From positions 992,001-1,056,000 of the forward strand of contig NZ_CANDOB010000001.1 of assembly GCF_947387515.1 (NCBI RefSeq): a stretch of 64,000 nucleotides of DNA, given 5' to 3'. Numbering within the stretch: the stretch's first letter is position 1; the number at the start of each line of letters is the position of its first letter. A model generated the notes under the pieces. It ran no database searches. It was not told the origin of the DNA and saw only the letters and a list, made by a program, of their open reading frames with translations. The translations under genes were made by a program, and so were the position numbers. Source of the stretch: Alkalihalobacillus sp. CinArs1. Lineage in GTDB: Bacteria > Bacillota > Bacilli > Bacillales > Guptibacillaceae. Shown here piece after piece: positions 43,020 through 51,499 of this stretch.

Positions 43020-44429
43020 TCAACTAGCTTTCTTGATTTCTATCTCATTTAAATACCGATTGAAATAGTCATCTGTTTCAGATTTAATCACTTTAAACAA
43101 TAGTAGTAAGGCGATTAAGTTTGGAATCATCATAAGTGCATTCGCCATATCAGCAAATGCCCAAACAGTAGTCAGATTAGCCACTGTTCCTATAAAACAT
43201 GCGGAGATATAGACAAATCCATAGTACGTAGTAAATTTTGTACCTGCAAGGTATTCGAAACATTTATATCCATACACATACCAACCAATAATCGTTGAGA
43301 ACCCGAAAAAGATGACTGAGAAGGTTACAATGTACTCTCCTATAATACCTAGACTCGATCCGAAGGCAGCTGTAGTCAATGCACCTGCTTCTAGATCCGC
43401 ATTATGGACGACACCTGAGAGTTCTCCACCTGTTGGATCCCAAAATCCAGTAATGAGTAATACTAACGCCGTCATCGTACAAACGATGATCGTTACGATA
43501 AAAGTACCTGTCATAGCCACAAGCGCCTGTCGCACGGGGTGCTCAGCCTTTGCATTACCAGCGATAAGAGCCGCTGTACCTAAACCAGCCTCATTTGAGA
43601 AAATTCCTTTTGAAACTCCGGATTTAACAGCTTCCATTACGATTACGCCTGAAAAACCTCCCACTGCTGAAATTGGGGAGAATGCGTAGGTGAAGATTAA
43701 CTTCATCGCAGGTAGGATAGCTTCAACATTCAGAACGATAATGATTAATGCTCCAACTATGTAGAGAACAGCCATTATCGGAACAAAGAATCCTGCTACG
43801 GAGCTGATACGTTTTACACCTCCGAAAATAATCAGAGAGGTAAGTCCTGCAACGATTACTCCAGTTACCCATCCATCGATATTAAAGCTTTCATCAACTA
43901 CACTCGCAATCGTATTCGATTGAACACTGTTTCCAATTCCTAAAGAAGCGATCGCACCGAATAATGCAAATGATATCGCAAGCCACTTCCATTTTGCTCC
44001 AAGACCTTGTTCAACATAGTACATCGGTCCACCGGCATACTCACCTTTATCATTTTTCACACGATATTTCATCGCAAGAAGGGCTTCACCGTATTTGGTC
44101 GCCATGCCAACCAGTCCTACAACCCACATCCAAAAAACAGCACCTGGACCTCCGATTGTAATCGCAGTAGCTACACCGGCTATATTTCCGTTACCGATGG
44201 TAGCAGCCAAAGATGTCATAAGTGCTTTGTAGTTACTAACATCTCCCTCAGCAGAGCTGTCTTCCGATTTTTCTTTCGTGAAAGCAAGCTTAAATGCATA
44301 ACCTAGCTTTCTAAACTGAAGTCCTCTAAGGATAAGTGTCAGGAAAACACCAGTTCCGAACAATAAGATTAAGCTTGGTGCTCCCCATAAAAATCCATTT
44401 ACTATTTTAAGCAGTTCTAAGATGTCCAT
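43020..44429 (-). CDS. Alanine/glycine:cation symporter, AgcS family (copy 1)
   Basis: 469 residues, about 11 helices. Motifs: LAATIGNGNIAGVATAITIGGPGAVFWMW, the family signature, and GIFSNEAGLGTAALIAGNAKAEHPVRQALVAM. Na+- or H+-coupled uptake of alanine or glycine. GGAGGAG lies upstream of the ATG. A perfect cre box 20 bases before the start suggests strong CcpA repression. A homologue lies 1 kb away on the opposite strand. Confidence 0.93.
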   Translation of the reverse strand: MDILELLKIVNGFLWGAPSLILLFGTGVFLTLILRGLQFRKLGYAFKLAFTKEKSEDSSAEGDVSNYKALMTSLAATIGNGNIAGVATAITIGGPGAVFWMWVVGLVGMATKYGEALLAMKYRVKNDKGEYAGGPMYYVEQGLGAKWKWLAISFALFGAIASLGIGNSVQSNTIASVVDESFNIDGWVTGVIVAGLTSLIIFGGVKRISSVAGFFVPIMAVLYIVGALIIIVLNVEAILPAMKLIFTYAFSPISAVGGFSGVIVMEAVKSGVSKGIFSNEAGLGTAALIAGNAKAEHPVRQALVAMTGTFIVTIIVCTMTALVLLITGFWDPTGGELSGVVHNADLEAGALTTAAFGSSLGIIGEYIVTFSVIFFGFSTIIGWYVYGYKCFEYLAGTKFTTYYGFVYISACFIGTVANLTTVWAFADMANALMMIPNLIALLLLFKVIKSETDDYFNRYLNEIEIKKAS

Positions 44430-44448
44430 TTCCTCTACTCCTCCAACG

Positions 44449-44462
44449 TGTTAACGCTTTCA
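44449..44462 (-). promoter_or_regulatory. cre site upstream of symporter copy 1
   Basis: Minus strand TGAAAGCGTTAACA matches TGWAARCGYTWNCW at all 14 positions, 20 bases before the start codon. Confidence 0.75.
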
Positions 44463-44549
44463 ACTGACGACCTTTATACATTACCATCAGAATTTATTTT
44501 TCGTCAATTATTAAAACAAACTAGTCCGATTAAATCATTCGTTTATCCC

Positions 44550-44581
44550 ATAAAAAAAGAGACCCTCAACAGGTCTCTCAC
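44550..44581 (-). terminator. Terminator of the NAD(P)-binding protein gene
   Basis: AGAGACC and GGTCTCT pair around CTCAACA, with a T run on the minus strand. Confidence 0.8.
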
Positions 44582-44593
44582 TAGAAATTCCTC

Positions 44594-45232
44594 TTACAAT
44601 TGTCCTAGAGCGTCGCTTATCGTAAGATCACCATCTAAGATTTCAAACGTTCTATTAAATGTATTTTCATTCTCTACGATTTCAGCTAATACGGAAGCCA
44701 CATCTTCTCGTGGAATCTGTCCTGATTTATCTTCGAGCGTTTTTGCTGCGCGAATTTGCCCAGTAGCAGGATCATTCGAAAGTCTTCCTGGTCGAAGGAT
44801 CGTGTAGGTTAAGTTTGTAGCTTTTAAATACTCATCTGCACGCTTTTTTGCATACAAGTAAGGCTTCATATTATCTGGCCCTTGCTCTGGATAATCAGCA
44901 CCTACTGAGCTTAAGAGCACGAAGCGTTTTATCCCTTGACGACTTGCTTCATCGATCGATTTGATCGCCCCTTCTTGATCGATAAGAATCGTTTTATCTG
45001 CGCCAGTGTGTGGACCTGAACCAGCTGCAAAGATGACTGCTTCACATCCGTACATCGCATGGGAAAAATCTTTTTCTAGATCACCTAGTACAGTTTTTCC
45101 ACCCGCATCTTCAATGGCTTTCACTTGGTCAGTATCTCGAACCATCCCTACTGGATCGTATCCTTTTTCTGCAAGGCTTTTTATTACATGTGTGCCTACC
45201 TGTCCGTTTGCACCGATTACGAGTACTTTCAC
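44594..45232 (-). CDS. NAD(P)-binding SDR-like protein (YhfK type)
   Basis: 212 residues. Rossmann motif VIGANGQVGTHV (about 4-15), a conserved AAGSGPHTG, then LLSSVGAD and PYLYAKKRADEYLKAT with the YxxxK-like region, and TILRPGRL. Atypical/extended SDR of the NAD(P)H-binding family; substrate unknown. Probably monocistronic. Confidence 0.88.
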   Translation of the reverse strand: MKVLVIGANGQVGTHVIKSLAEKGYDPVGMVRDTDQVKAIEDAGGKTVLGDLEKDFSHAMYGCEAVIFAAGSGPHTGADKTILIDQEGAIKSIDEASRQGIKRFVLLSSVGADYPEQGPDNMKPYLYAKKRADEYLKATNLTYTILRPGRLSNDPATGQIRAAKTLEDKSGQIPREDVASVLAEIVENENTFNRTFEILDGDLTISDALGQL

Positions 45233-45299
45233 AACTATCTTCCTCCTTTATATCCATTCACCTCTGTTATTTTCCTCATAAGTAATACAAATAAACACA

Positions 45300-45313
45300 T
45301 GAAAGCGCTACAA
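45300..45313 (+). promoter_or_regulatory. cre-like site upstream of symporter copy 2
   Basis: TGAAAGCGCTACAA matches the cre consensus at 13 of 14 positions, about 117 bases before the symporter start. It could act on either divergent promoter. Confidence 0.55.
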
Positions 45314-45429
45314 CTAATTGTGAATGTTTTTTTTGAACTAAAATGAGTCGATTTATGTAATTAAAAAGGTTTTTATGGTAAATTGTTAGAATATTTAGTA
45401 TTGAACTACATATGAAAGGGGATATTATT

Positions 45430-46776
45430 TTGGAAGCAGTATTAAATAACATTAGCGGATTCGTGTGGGGATGGCCTCTCTTGATCCTCTTAGTAGGAAC
45501 AGGAATATATCTCACCATTCGTCTAGGATTCTTGCAGTTTACGATGCTACCTTATGCATTGAAGCAAGCCTTTACTAAGAAACAAGATAAATCCTCTGAA
45601 GGGGACATCTCTCACTTTCAGGCCCTGATGACAGCACTTGCTGCTACGATCGGTACGGGAAATATCGCTGGGGTAGCAACAGCGGTTTTCGTAGGGGGAC
45701 CAGGAGCTGTTCTTTGGATGTGGATCAGTGCTTTATTCGGAATGGCTACGAAATATGCTGAGGCTATTCTGGCAGTAAAGTACCGATCGGTAGATTCGAA
45801 CGGAGAGATGTCAGGGGGTCCGATGTACTATTTAGATAAAGGACTCAACATGAGATGGCTTGGAATGATCTTTGCATTTTTCGGAGCATTTGCAGCGTTC
45901 GGAATAGGAAACATGGTTCAATCGAACTCTGTTGCTGACGCCGTAGCAACGTTTGGAATCGCTCCATGGATTACAGGTCTTATTTTAATGGTTCTAACTG
46001 GTCTCGTTATTCTTGGTGGGATTAAGAGCATTGGACGGGTTACAGCGTTTTTCGTTCCGGTTATGGCACTTTTCTATGTGATCGGCGGCTTAATCGTTCT
46101 CCTTATGAACATCGATCTCATTCCAGCTGCCGTATCGTTAATTTTCTCTGACGCTTTCACTGGTGAAGCTGTAGCAGGGGGAGCTATTGGTGCTGTAATC
46201 CGTTATGGTGTAGCTCGTGGAGTCTTCTCGAATGAAGCTGGTCTAGGCTCCGCTCCAATCGCTGCAGCTGCTGCTAAAACGGACTACCCTGGTCGCCAGG
46301 CACTCGTATCCATGACCCAAGTATTCATCGATACGATCGTTGTTTGTTCCATTACAGGGATCGCTCTCGTAATGGGTGACCTCTATATGGGCGATCTTAA
46401 CGGTGCTGCACTTACAACGGCTACTTTTGAGAAGTTCCTAGGAGTACCTGGTGCGTTGATCGTAACGGTCGGTTTGATTCTTTTTGCATACTCAACAGTA
46501 TTGGGATGGTCTTATTACGGAGAAAAATGTTTCTCTTATCTGTTTGGGGAACGGTCGATCAAGTACTACCGCTTCGTTTTTGTTCTAGCTGTATTTGTTG
46601 GAACAACACTTAAGCTTAATGTCGTATGGCTGCTCGCTGATATCTTTAACGGCTTGATGGCTTTACCAAACTTGATCGGACTATTAGGTCTTTCTGGAGT
46701 CGTCGTTGCCGAAACGAAACGTTTCCTTGAAAAAGTAAAAGAAGAAAAACGAGAAGCTCAATCTCAAAGCACGTGA
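45430..46776 (+). CDS. Alanine/glycine:cation symporter, AgcS family (copy 2)
   Basis: 448 residues from a TTG at 45430 with AAAGGGG 8 bases upstream; an ATG at 45412 lacks a site. LAATIGTGNIAGVATAVFVGGPGAVLWMW and GVFSNEAGLGSAPIAAAAAKTDYPGRQALVSM place it in the same family as the gene at 43020-44429, but it is clearly diverged, so the pair is an old duplication or separate acquisition. It probably transports a different small amino acid. Confidence 0.92.
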   Translation: MEAVLNNISGFVWGWPLLILLVGTGIYLTIRLGFLQFTMLPYALKQAFTKKQDKSSEGDISHFQALMTALAATIGTGNIAGVATAVFVGGPGAVLWMWISALFGMATKYAEAILAVKYRSVDSNGEMSGGPMYYLDKGLNMRWLGMIFAFFGAFAAFGIGNMVQSNSVADAVATFGIAPWITGLILMVLTGLVILGGIKSIGRVTAFFVPVMALFYVIGGLIVLLMNIDLIPAAVSLIFSDAFTGEAVAGGAIGAVIRYGVARGVFSNEAGLGSAPIAAAAAKTDYPGRQALVSMTQVFIDTIVVCSITGIALVMGDLYMGDLNGAALTTATFEKFLGVPGALIVTVGLILFAYSTVLGWSYYGEKCFSYLFGERSIKYYRFVFVLAVFVGTTLKLNVVWLLADIFNGLMALPNLIGLLGLSGVVVAETKRFLEKVKEEKREAQSQST

Positions 46777-46784
46777 TCATTCAC

Positions 46785-46817
46785 AAAAAAGCGACACCCA
46801 GTTGGGTGCCGCTTTTT
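46785..46817. terminator. Bidirectional terminator
   Basis: AAAAAGCGACACCC and GGGTGCCGCTTTTT pair imperfectly around AGTT. It lies between convergent symporter and nitroreductase genes. Confidence 0.82.
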
Positions 46818-46829
46818 TAATCGGTTCTA

Positions 46830-47465
46830 TTAGAAGCTATCTTTAATCACTACGCGCTCTACTGGGAAACGAGCAGATGCATGTGCTTCAGCCGCTGCTT
46901 TGCCAATTGAGATCAGCATAACAGGAACATATCTGGATGGGATATTGAATTCGTCGATAAGAGCTTGTGGATTAAAGCCGCCCATCGGAATCGTATCGTA
47001 TCCCTTTGCTTTCGCTGCAAGCATAAGCTGCATAGCAGCTAGGGAACTATTTTTTACTGCCTCACTGTATGCGAAGCCTTCTCTTTCATATGCTCCATTA
47101 ATTTGAGAAACCAGTGTTTCCTTGACTGCATTATCCATAAAACCATTCTCTACAGCTTGACCGTAGATTTCTTCTGCATGAAGATTTGCTTCTGTATCTC
47201 CAAGAATTACGATGGTTGCAGAGCTATCTACAACTTGTTGCTGATTAAAAGCGATCGGAAGAAGTTTTTCTTTTTTCTCATTATCTTCAATCACGAGAAA
47301 CTTCCAGTGTTGAAGGTTCCAAGATGATGGCGCTTCAATCGTCGCATTTAGAATTTCATTCATATCTTCATCAGGGATCTTAACCCCTTTTTCATACTTT
47401 CTTACGGAATGACGCTCTTTCATTACTTCAAGAGCATCTAGCTTTTGTTCAACTTGTGTTGTCAT
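46830..47465 (-). CDS. Nitroreductase family protein (YdgI-like)
   Basis: 211 residues. FMN-dependent nitroreductase fold: RHSVRKYEKGVKIP (about 20), APSSWNLQHWKFLV (about 45), GYDTIPMGGFNP and YVPVMLISIGKAA near the end. Reduces nitro groups, quinones or similar with NAD(P)H. Start at 47465 after GGGAGA. A palindrome TGTAACA-N5-TATTACA lies 53 bases upstream, shared with neighbouring genes. Confidence 0.9.
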   Translation of the reverse strand: MTTQVEQKLDALEVMKERHSVRKYEKGVKIPDEDMNEILNATIEAPSSWNLQHWKFLVIEDNEKKEKLLPIAFNQQQVVDSSATIVILGDTEANLHAEEIYGQAVENGFMDNAVKETLVSQINGAYEREGFAYSEAVKNSSLAAMQLMLAAKAKGYDTIPMGGFNPQALIDEFNIPSRYVPVMLISIGKAAAEAHASARFPVERVVIKDSF

Positions 47466-47517
47466 CTGTTCTCTCCCTTTCCTATCCATTTATCTCTAAC
47501 TTTCTTATCTATTATAA

Positions 47518-47536
47518 TGTAACATATTTTATTACA
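47518..47536. promoter_or_regulatory. Palindrome site 1 (nitroreductase promoter)
   Basis: TGTAACA-TATTT-TATTACA, then GTTA. First nucleotide is 53 bases upstream of the start codon. Member of a shared set with 48071-48089, 49004-49022 and 50053-50071. Confidence 0.7.
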
Positions 47537-47554
47537 GTTATAAAACATCATTGT

Positions 47555-48049
47555 TTAGCAGTTGTGGCAGTATCTACCTTTCTTAGTCGGAGCTTTGTTC
47601 AGCAAGGATTTTGTATTCTTTTTCAACACTGCAAAAATCGACTTTGGTAGTTGATCTGGAAAATCAAGCTTTAACTTTAATTTTGAAAGCTCTGTCGTAA
47701 GCTTAATTGCAAGCTCTGGATATGCTAGGTACAAAGAGCGATAAGATGCTTGATCGAGTTGAATGAGCTCAACATCAGTTATAGCTTTGGCATAAAGGTT
47801 TTGATGCACAAAAATCGATCTGTTCCCAAGTACATCATTCGGTCCAAGAACTGCAAGTGGCGTTTTTTCGTCTTGCTGATAAATCGCTACGTTTCCTTGG
47901 CGAATGATATAGACATCACGATTCGTATGTTTAGGTCGAATTAAGAACCTTCCTTCATTCCGCTTCAACTTTCTCCCGGATCGCTCTAACTTATTCCAAT
48001 CCTTTGTTTCAAACTTCGTTTCACTTTTGTTCAATGCCAAACTTACCAT
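47555..48049 (-). CDS. Cyclic-nucleotide-binding-domain protein without HTH, Cys-rich tail
   Basis: 164 residues. The cNMP/CRP-type jelly roll covers about 15-120, with VYIIRQGNVAIYQQDEK, GPNDVLGNRSIF and AYPELAIKLTTELSKLK (the start of the dimerisation helix). The usual C-terminal winged helix is missing; instead a basic 40-residue tail ends in CHNC at the very C-terminus. So it cannot bind DNA in the CRP way. The CxxC could bind a metal or be redox-active; an Fe-S or heme link is a guess. Follows GGGGGTGAG. Part of the cluster with shared palindromes. Confidence 0.8.
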   Translation of the reverse strand: MVSLALNKSETKFETKDWNKLERSGRKLKRNEGRFLIRPKHTNRDVYIIRQGNVAIYQQDEKTPLAVLGPNDVLGNRSIFVHQNLYAKAITDVELIQLDQASYRSLYLAYPELAIKLTTELSKLKLKLDFPDQLPKSIFAVLKKNTKSLLNKAPTKKGRYCHNC

Positions 48050-48070
48050 GTTCGCTCACCCCCGAATAAT

Positions 48071-48089
48071 TAGAATTTATTTTGTTACA
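48071..48089. promoter_or_regulatory. Palindrome site 2 (degenerate, cNMP-domain gene)
   Basis: Right arm TGTTACA plus GTTA is conserved, the left arm (TAGAATT) is poor. It lies 22 bases before the start, like site 4 (21 bases). Confidence 0.4.
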
Positions 48090-48114
48090 GTTATCCCAAA
48101 AACAAAAACAATCA

Positions 48115-48531
48115 TTATAATTGTTTTTGCTTCAGGCTTTGTATAATATCACGAATGGTGTATTTCTTCAAAAATGATGTTAAGTGGTCCTCAGCATCGG
48201 TGAAGATGTCACCAAGGACTTCTGATAAATTCGCTCCCACAAGACAATACTGATTTGCGTCGGTACACTTAGGTTTCAATGAACCAATCGACGTTAACGC
48301 GTAGATCTTATCAAGCGTAACATCTTCGACTTTGCATGCTAATGTAAAGCCGCCACCAGCACCTTCTTTAGAGACGATGTATCCGTTTTTCTTTAATAAA
48401 CTAAGAATTTTTCTCATACGTACGGGATGGACGGATGCACTGCCAGCAAGGTAGTCACTTGTTGACATTTGTCCAGGCTTAATCGCTAATAAAGCCAGAC
48501 TATGCACTGCAAGAGTAAAATCACTATTCAA
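48115..48531 (-). CDS. Rrf2 family transcriptional regulator (YwnA-like)
   Basis: 138 residues, TTG start with GGGGG 8 bases upstream. Winged helix (DFTLAVHSLALLAIKPGQ, STSDYLAGSASVHPVRMRKI) and the wing GYIVSKEGAGGGFTLA. Cys in LKPKCTDANQYCLVGANL (about 93 and 100) is a usual place for redox or Fe-S sensing in the family. It is the only DNA-binding protein of the cluster at 46830-50032 and so the best candidate to read the shared palindrome. No copy of the palindrome precedes its own gene. Confidence 0.88.
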   Translation of the reverse strand: MNSDFTLAVHSLALLAIKPGQMSTSDYLAGSASVHPVRMRKILSLLKKNGYIVSKEGAGGGFTLACKVEDVTLDKIYALTSIGSLKPKCTDANQYCLVGANLSEVLGDIFTDAEDHLTSFLKKYTIRDIIQSLKQKQL

Positions 48532-48600
48532 TTTTAGCGCCCCCTAACACTTTCTTCAATTCCATCCTATCGTACTCCTTTTGTACCTTGCAAGAAAATT

Positions 48601-48951
48601 TTAACAGGCAACCGCTTCTTTTGACTTATTTCGTACAGCGTTGAGCTGGGCCGAAAGTTCTAAAAACCATTTCTTATCTTTTGTAATAAGAGCTAGATCG
48701 ATAAGGTTTAAAAGATACGTTTCGTCATGCTCAAAATCCTGCTTTTCCAACAATGAAACCCTATTTTGAAATGTCTCGATAACCTTTCCTACTGTCTCTG
48801 GGTTATCACATTCATGCACATATATTTTGATCGTTCCTAGATAATCATTTACTGAATCTACAAATCCTTTCACTAACTCATCATGAACTGATTTGCCTTT
48901 CACCCATTCACCTTTAGTAAATTGAGATTGTTGATGAAGTTGGTTCATCAT
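48601..48951 (-). CDS. IDEAL domain protein
   Basis: 116 residues. The C-terminal segment YLLNLIDLALITKDKKWFLEL matches the short IDEAL motif, found in several Bacillus proteins of unknown or regulatory role. The N-terminal 80 residues are helical and not recognised. The chain ends in VAC, with a C-terminal cysteine. Start after AAGGAGGGAG. A perfect palindrome (site 3) sits 53 bases upstream. Confidence 0.75.
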   Translation of the reverse strand: MMNQLHQQSQFTKGEWVKGKSVHDELVKGFVDSVNDYLGTIKIYVHECDNPETVGKVIETFQNRVSLLEKQDFEHDETYLLNLIDLALITKDKKWFLELSAQLNAVRNKSKEAVAC

Positions 48952-49003
48952 TATTCTCCCTCCTTATGGAAGATTATCGTGTTCCAACTGCGTCATCGCA
49001 TAA

Positions 49004-49022
49004 TGTAATAATAAATATTACA
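49004..49022. promoter_or_regulatory. Palindrome site 3 (IDEAL gene promoter), perfect dyad
   Basis: TGTAATA-ATAAA-TATTACA, then GTTA: the best copy of the set. First nucleotide is 53 bases before the start codon, the same distance as in site 1. Confidence 0.75.
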
Positions 49023-49045
49023 GTTAGATTTGTCAAGAGCTTCGA

Positions 49046-50032
49046 TCAAAGACCGAACTCTTCTGCAAGTAAACGATACGATTTCAGTCTCGCGTTAAAA
49101 TCATACGTTATCGTATTTACGATGACCTCATTGGTTTGATACATGTTACCTAACTCTTCGATTTGCTGTCTTACTTGCTTAGGGTCGCCAACGATTATAC
49201 GATTTCTGTTTTCCCTGATTCTTGCTTTATCAAACACAGAGTATGGATATTGCAGCGCTTCGTCCGGTGATGGGAAGCCAGTACCTGATTTTCCTTGTTC
49301 GATTAATAATATAGCAAGATCAAGACTAGAAGCTAAATACTCTGCTTCTTCCTCTGTTTCGCCGCATACAACAAAAACGGCTACGTTTGTCTTTGGTGTG
49401 TCGTTATACTCTGATGGTGAAAAACGCTCCATGTATTTATCGACTACGCTGCTTCCACCATTCCCGTTAATAAAATGAGCAAACGAAAATGCTAATCCTT
49501 TATTCGCAGCGATTCTTGCGCTACCACCGCTTGATCCTAGTAACCAAATATCAGGTTTCGTATCTCCTAGTGGTGTCGCATGAACATGATAAGAAGAAGC
49601 ACGCCCATTTAAGTAATTCGTAAGCTCATCGATTTGTTCAGGATACCGGTCGATATCTCTACGGTTGCCGTCTGCTAATGCTCTTGTAACGTTCGGCATA
49701 CCGCCTGGTGCACGACCTAAACCTAGGTCGATACGACCGGGGTTTAAAGATTCAAGCATCCTAAAATTCTCCGCCACTTTATACGAACTATAATGGGGCA
49801 ACAACACCCCTCCAGATCCAATCTTCATATGACTCGTGTTCGCTGCGAGGTGAGCGATCAACACTTCGGGACTAGAGCCCGCAAGACTTTTTGTACTATG
49901 GTGCTCAGATACCCAAAATCGATGGTAACCAAGCTTCTCAGTTTCTTTCGCAAGTTCCGTAGTTTCTTTTAAAGCTTCGACCGCTGTTTTATTTTTTGAG
50001 ACTGGGGATTGATCCAAAACGCTTAATTTCAT
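49046..50032 (-). CDS. Luciferase-like (LLM class) flavin-dependent oxidoreductase
   Basis: 328 residues, TIM-barrel LLM family of the MsnO8 type: LGYHRFWVSEHHSTKSLAGS (about 36-55), IGSGGVLLPHYSSYKVAE, and GRIDLGLGRAPGG. Uses reduced flavin and O2; substrate unknown. GAGGAG lies upstream of the ATG. Site 4 of the shared palindrome is 21 bases before its start. Confidence 0.92.
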   Translation of the reverse strand: MKLSVLDQSPVSKNKTAVEALKETTELAKETEKLGYHRFWVSEHHSTKSLAGSSPEVLIAHLAANTSHMKIGSGGVLLPHYSSYKVAENFRMLESLNPGRIDLGLGRAPGGMPNVTRALADGNRRDIDRYPEQIDELTNYLNGRASSYHVHATPLGDTKPDIWLLGSSGGSARIAANKGLAFSFAHFINGNGGSSVVDKYMERFSPSEYNDTPKTNVAVFVVCGETEEEAEYLASSLDLAILLIEQGKSGTGFPSPDEALQYPYSVFDKARIRENRNRIIVGDPKQVRQQIEELGNMYQTNEVIVNTITYDFNARLKSYRLLAEEFGL

Positions 50033-50052
50033 ATATAACGATCTCCTCGATT

Positions 50053-50071
50053 TGTAAAATGAATTATTACA
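50053..50071. promoter_or_regulatory. Palindrome site 4 (LLM oxidoreductase promoter)
   Basis: TGTAAAA-TGAAT-TATTACA, then GTTA. One mismatch in the left arm. Confidence 0.65.
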
Positions 50072-50179
50072 GTTAAATCATAACAGGTGTTTGTATTCTC
50101 TCCAATAAATCTGCTTAAAAAACAAACGGACCGTCACGCCCGTTAGGTTACGCCGGTCCAGTTTATTTATAGAGCCTAG

Positions 50180-50947
50180 CTAGGATGTGCTTTCAGCAAT
50201 TACTATTTCAACACCATGATTCTCGAGCATTTGCTGATACATACGTTCTGGCATCTTATCAGTAACGATCACATCGATATCTTCAAGCTTCGCAAATGTA
50301 AAAAACTCTGATTGTCCAAACTTCGTCGAATCAGCAAGAACGACGACATGTTTCGCTTGATCAATCATCTTCCGCTTCACCATGCCATCCTCTTCATGAG
50401 CAATGGTCAGGCCTTGCTCTGTGATCCCAACCACACCTATAAATGCTACATCTGCATTATATGACGCTAGCTTTTCAACAACACTCGATCCATAAAGAAA
50501 GAAGTGCTCCTTTTCAAGCTTCCCACCTAGAAGGTGAATGTCGAGGTTTTCTCCTCTAGAGAGGATGTCAGCTTGATGAATCGAATTTGTAAGGATAACA
50601 GCACGCTTTTCAATCAAGTATTCAGCACAAGCTTGTACAGTAGTTGAAGCATCTAGAATAACGATATCACCAGGTTTTATGGTTTCTGCTGCCTTTTTCC
50701 CTATAAGGTGTTTTTCATTGGTCACTAGAGAAAGTCGATCTTGATAGGATTTAATTTCGTGACGTAATTGCGGCAATACTGCTCCACCCCTCGTACGCGT
50801 TACGGCACCCTCTTCTTCCAATCGAACAAGATCTCTCCTTGCAGTATCTCTAGAAATTTGAAATAGCTCACAGATCTGTTCGACTGAAATCCTTTCGTTC
50901 TTCTTAAGATATTCAAGAATCGATAGCATGCGCTCTTCTTGAAACAT
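50180..50947 (-). CDS. DeoR family transcriptional regulator
   Basis: 255 residues. N-terminal DeoR winged helix (RMLSILEYLKKNERISVEQI, ISRDTARRDLVRLEEEGAVTRTRGGAVLP) and a C-terminal sugar-phosphate sensor domain with VILDASTTV, ILTNSIHQA, LLGGKLEKE and VVLADSTKFG. The family usually represses sugar-phosphate genes, but none is adjacent, so the target is unknown. ATG at 50945-50947 follows GGGGG. Confidence 0.92.
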   Translation of the reverse strand: MFQEERMLSILEYLKKNERISVEQICELFQISRDTARRDLVRLEEEGAVTRTRGGAVLPQLRHEIKSYQDRLSLVTNEKHLIGKKAAETIKPGDIVILDASTTVQACAEYLIEKRAVILTNSIHQADILSRGENLDIHLLGGKLEKEHFFLYGSSVVEKLASYNADVAFIGVVGITEQGLTIAHEEDGMVKRKMIDQAKHVVVLADSTKFGQSEFFTFAKLEDIDVIVTDKMPERMYQQMLENHGVEIVIAESTS

Positions 50948-51064
50948 CGGCAACCCCCACTTCCATTCACTACCATTATAAGTCTATGTAATGATTAAAT
51001 CAATACTTTTAAGTAATACAGGAAAATCATTAAGTAATTATAAGTAAATACAACAGTAGAAAAA

Positions 51065-51083
51065 GCACCCCTTTATAGGGTGC
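51065..51083 (-). terminator. Terminator after the first YjcZ gene
   Basis: GCACCC and GGGTGC stem; T run on the minus strand. Confidence 0.75.
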
Positions 51084-51093
51084 CTTCATTATA

Positions 51094-51180
51094 TTAGTAA
51101 GCCCAAACTGCTCCTACGATAATCAATAGAATGAACAAAACAACGATTAGCGCGAAACCTTGACCACATCCATAGCTCAT
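51094..51180 (-). CDS. YjcZ family sporulation protein, 28 residues
   Basis: [20 protein letters not shown], then IVGAVWAY. The motif [18 protein letters not shown] is the YjcZ family core. One membrane helix. GGGAGG precedes the ATG. Family members are made in spore-forming bacilli and function is unknown. Confidence 0.85.
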   Translation of the reverse strand: MSYGCGQGFALIVVLFILLIIVGAVWAY

Positions 51181-51217
51181 AAAAAAACCTCCCTTCTAAT
51201 CGAGATATAAGAAAGGT

Positions 51218-51394
51218 TTAGTAGCCGTAACCGCCGTAACCGCCATAACCACCTTTTCCATAGCAGCATGGTCCTGTATTAGCTCCTCCTACTGCCGCTG
51301 CACCAACAATAATTAGAAGGATAAACAATACTACGATCAATGCGAACCCTTTACCGTATCCAGCAGGGCGCACGTTTTCTTTTCCACCGCTCAT
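51218..51394 (-). CDS. YjcZ family sporulation protein with Gly/Tyr tail, 58 residues
   Basis: Hydrophilic N-terminus ([14 protein letters not shown]), the same [17 protein letters not shown] core as the gene at 51094, then [20 protein letters not shown]. The Gly-Tyr repeats and Cys pair resemble spore-coat-type sequences. GGGGG lies upstream of the ATG. Tandem arrangement suggests duplication. Confidence 0.82.
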   Translation of the reverse strand: MSGGKENVRPAGYGKGFALIVVLFILLIIVGAAAVGGANTGPCCYGKGGYGGYGGYGY

Positions 51395-51499
51395 TTGAAA
51401 ACCCCCTTTCCTCGAAGGTTACTAATACTATATGTGCAAATTGAATGTAAGGGATGGGCATCTAACCATATTTAGCAAGATTTATATACCTTCACGTGC

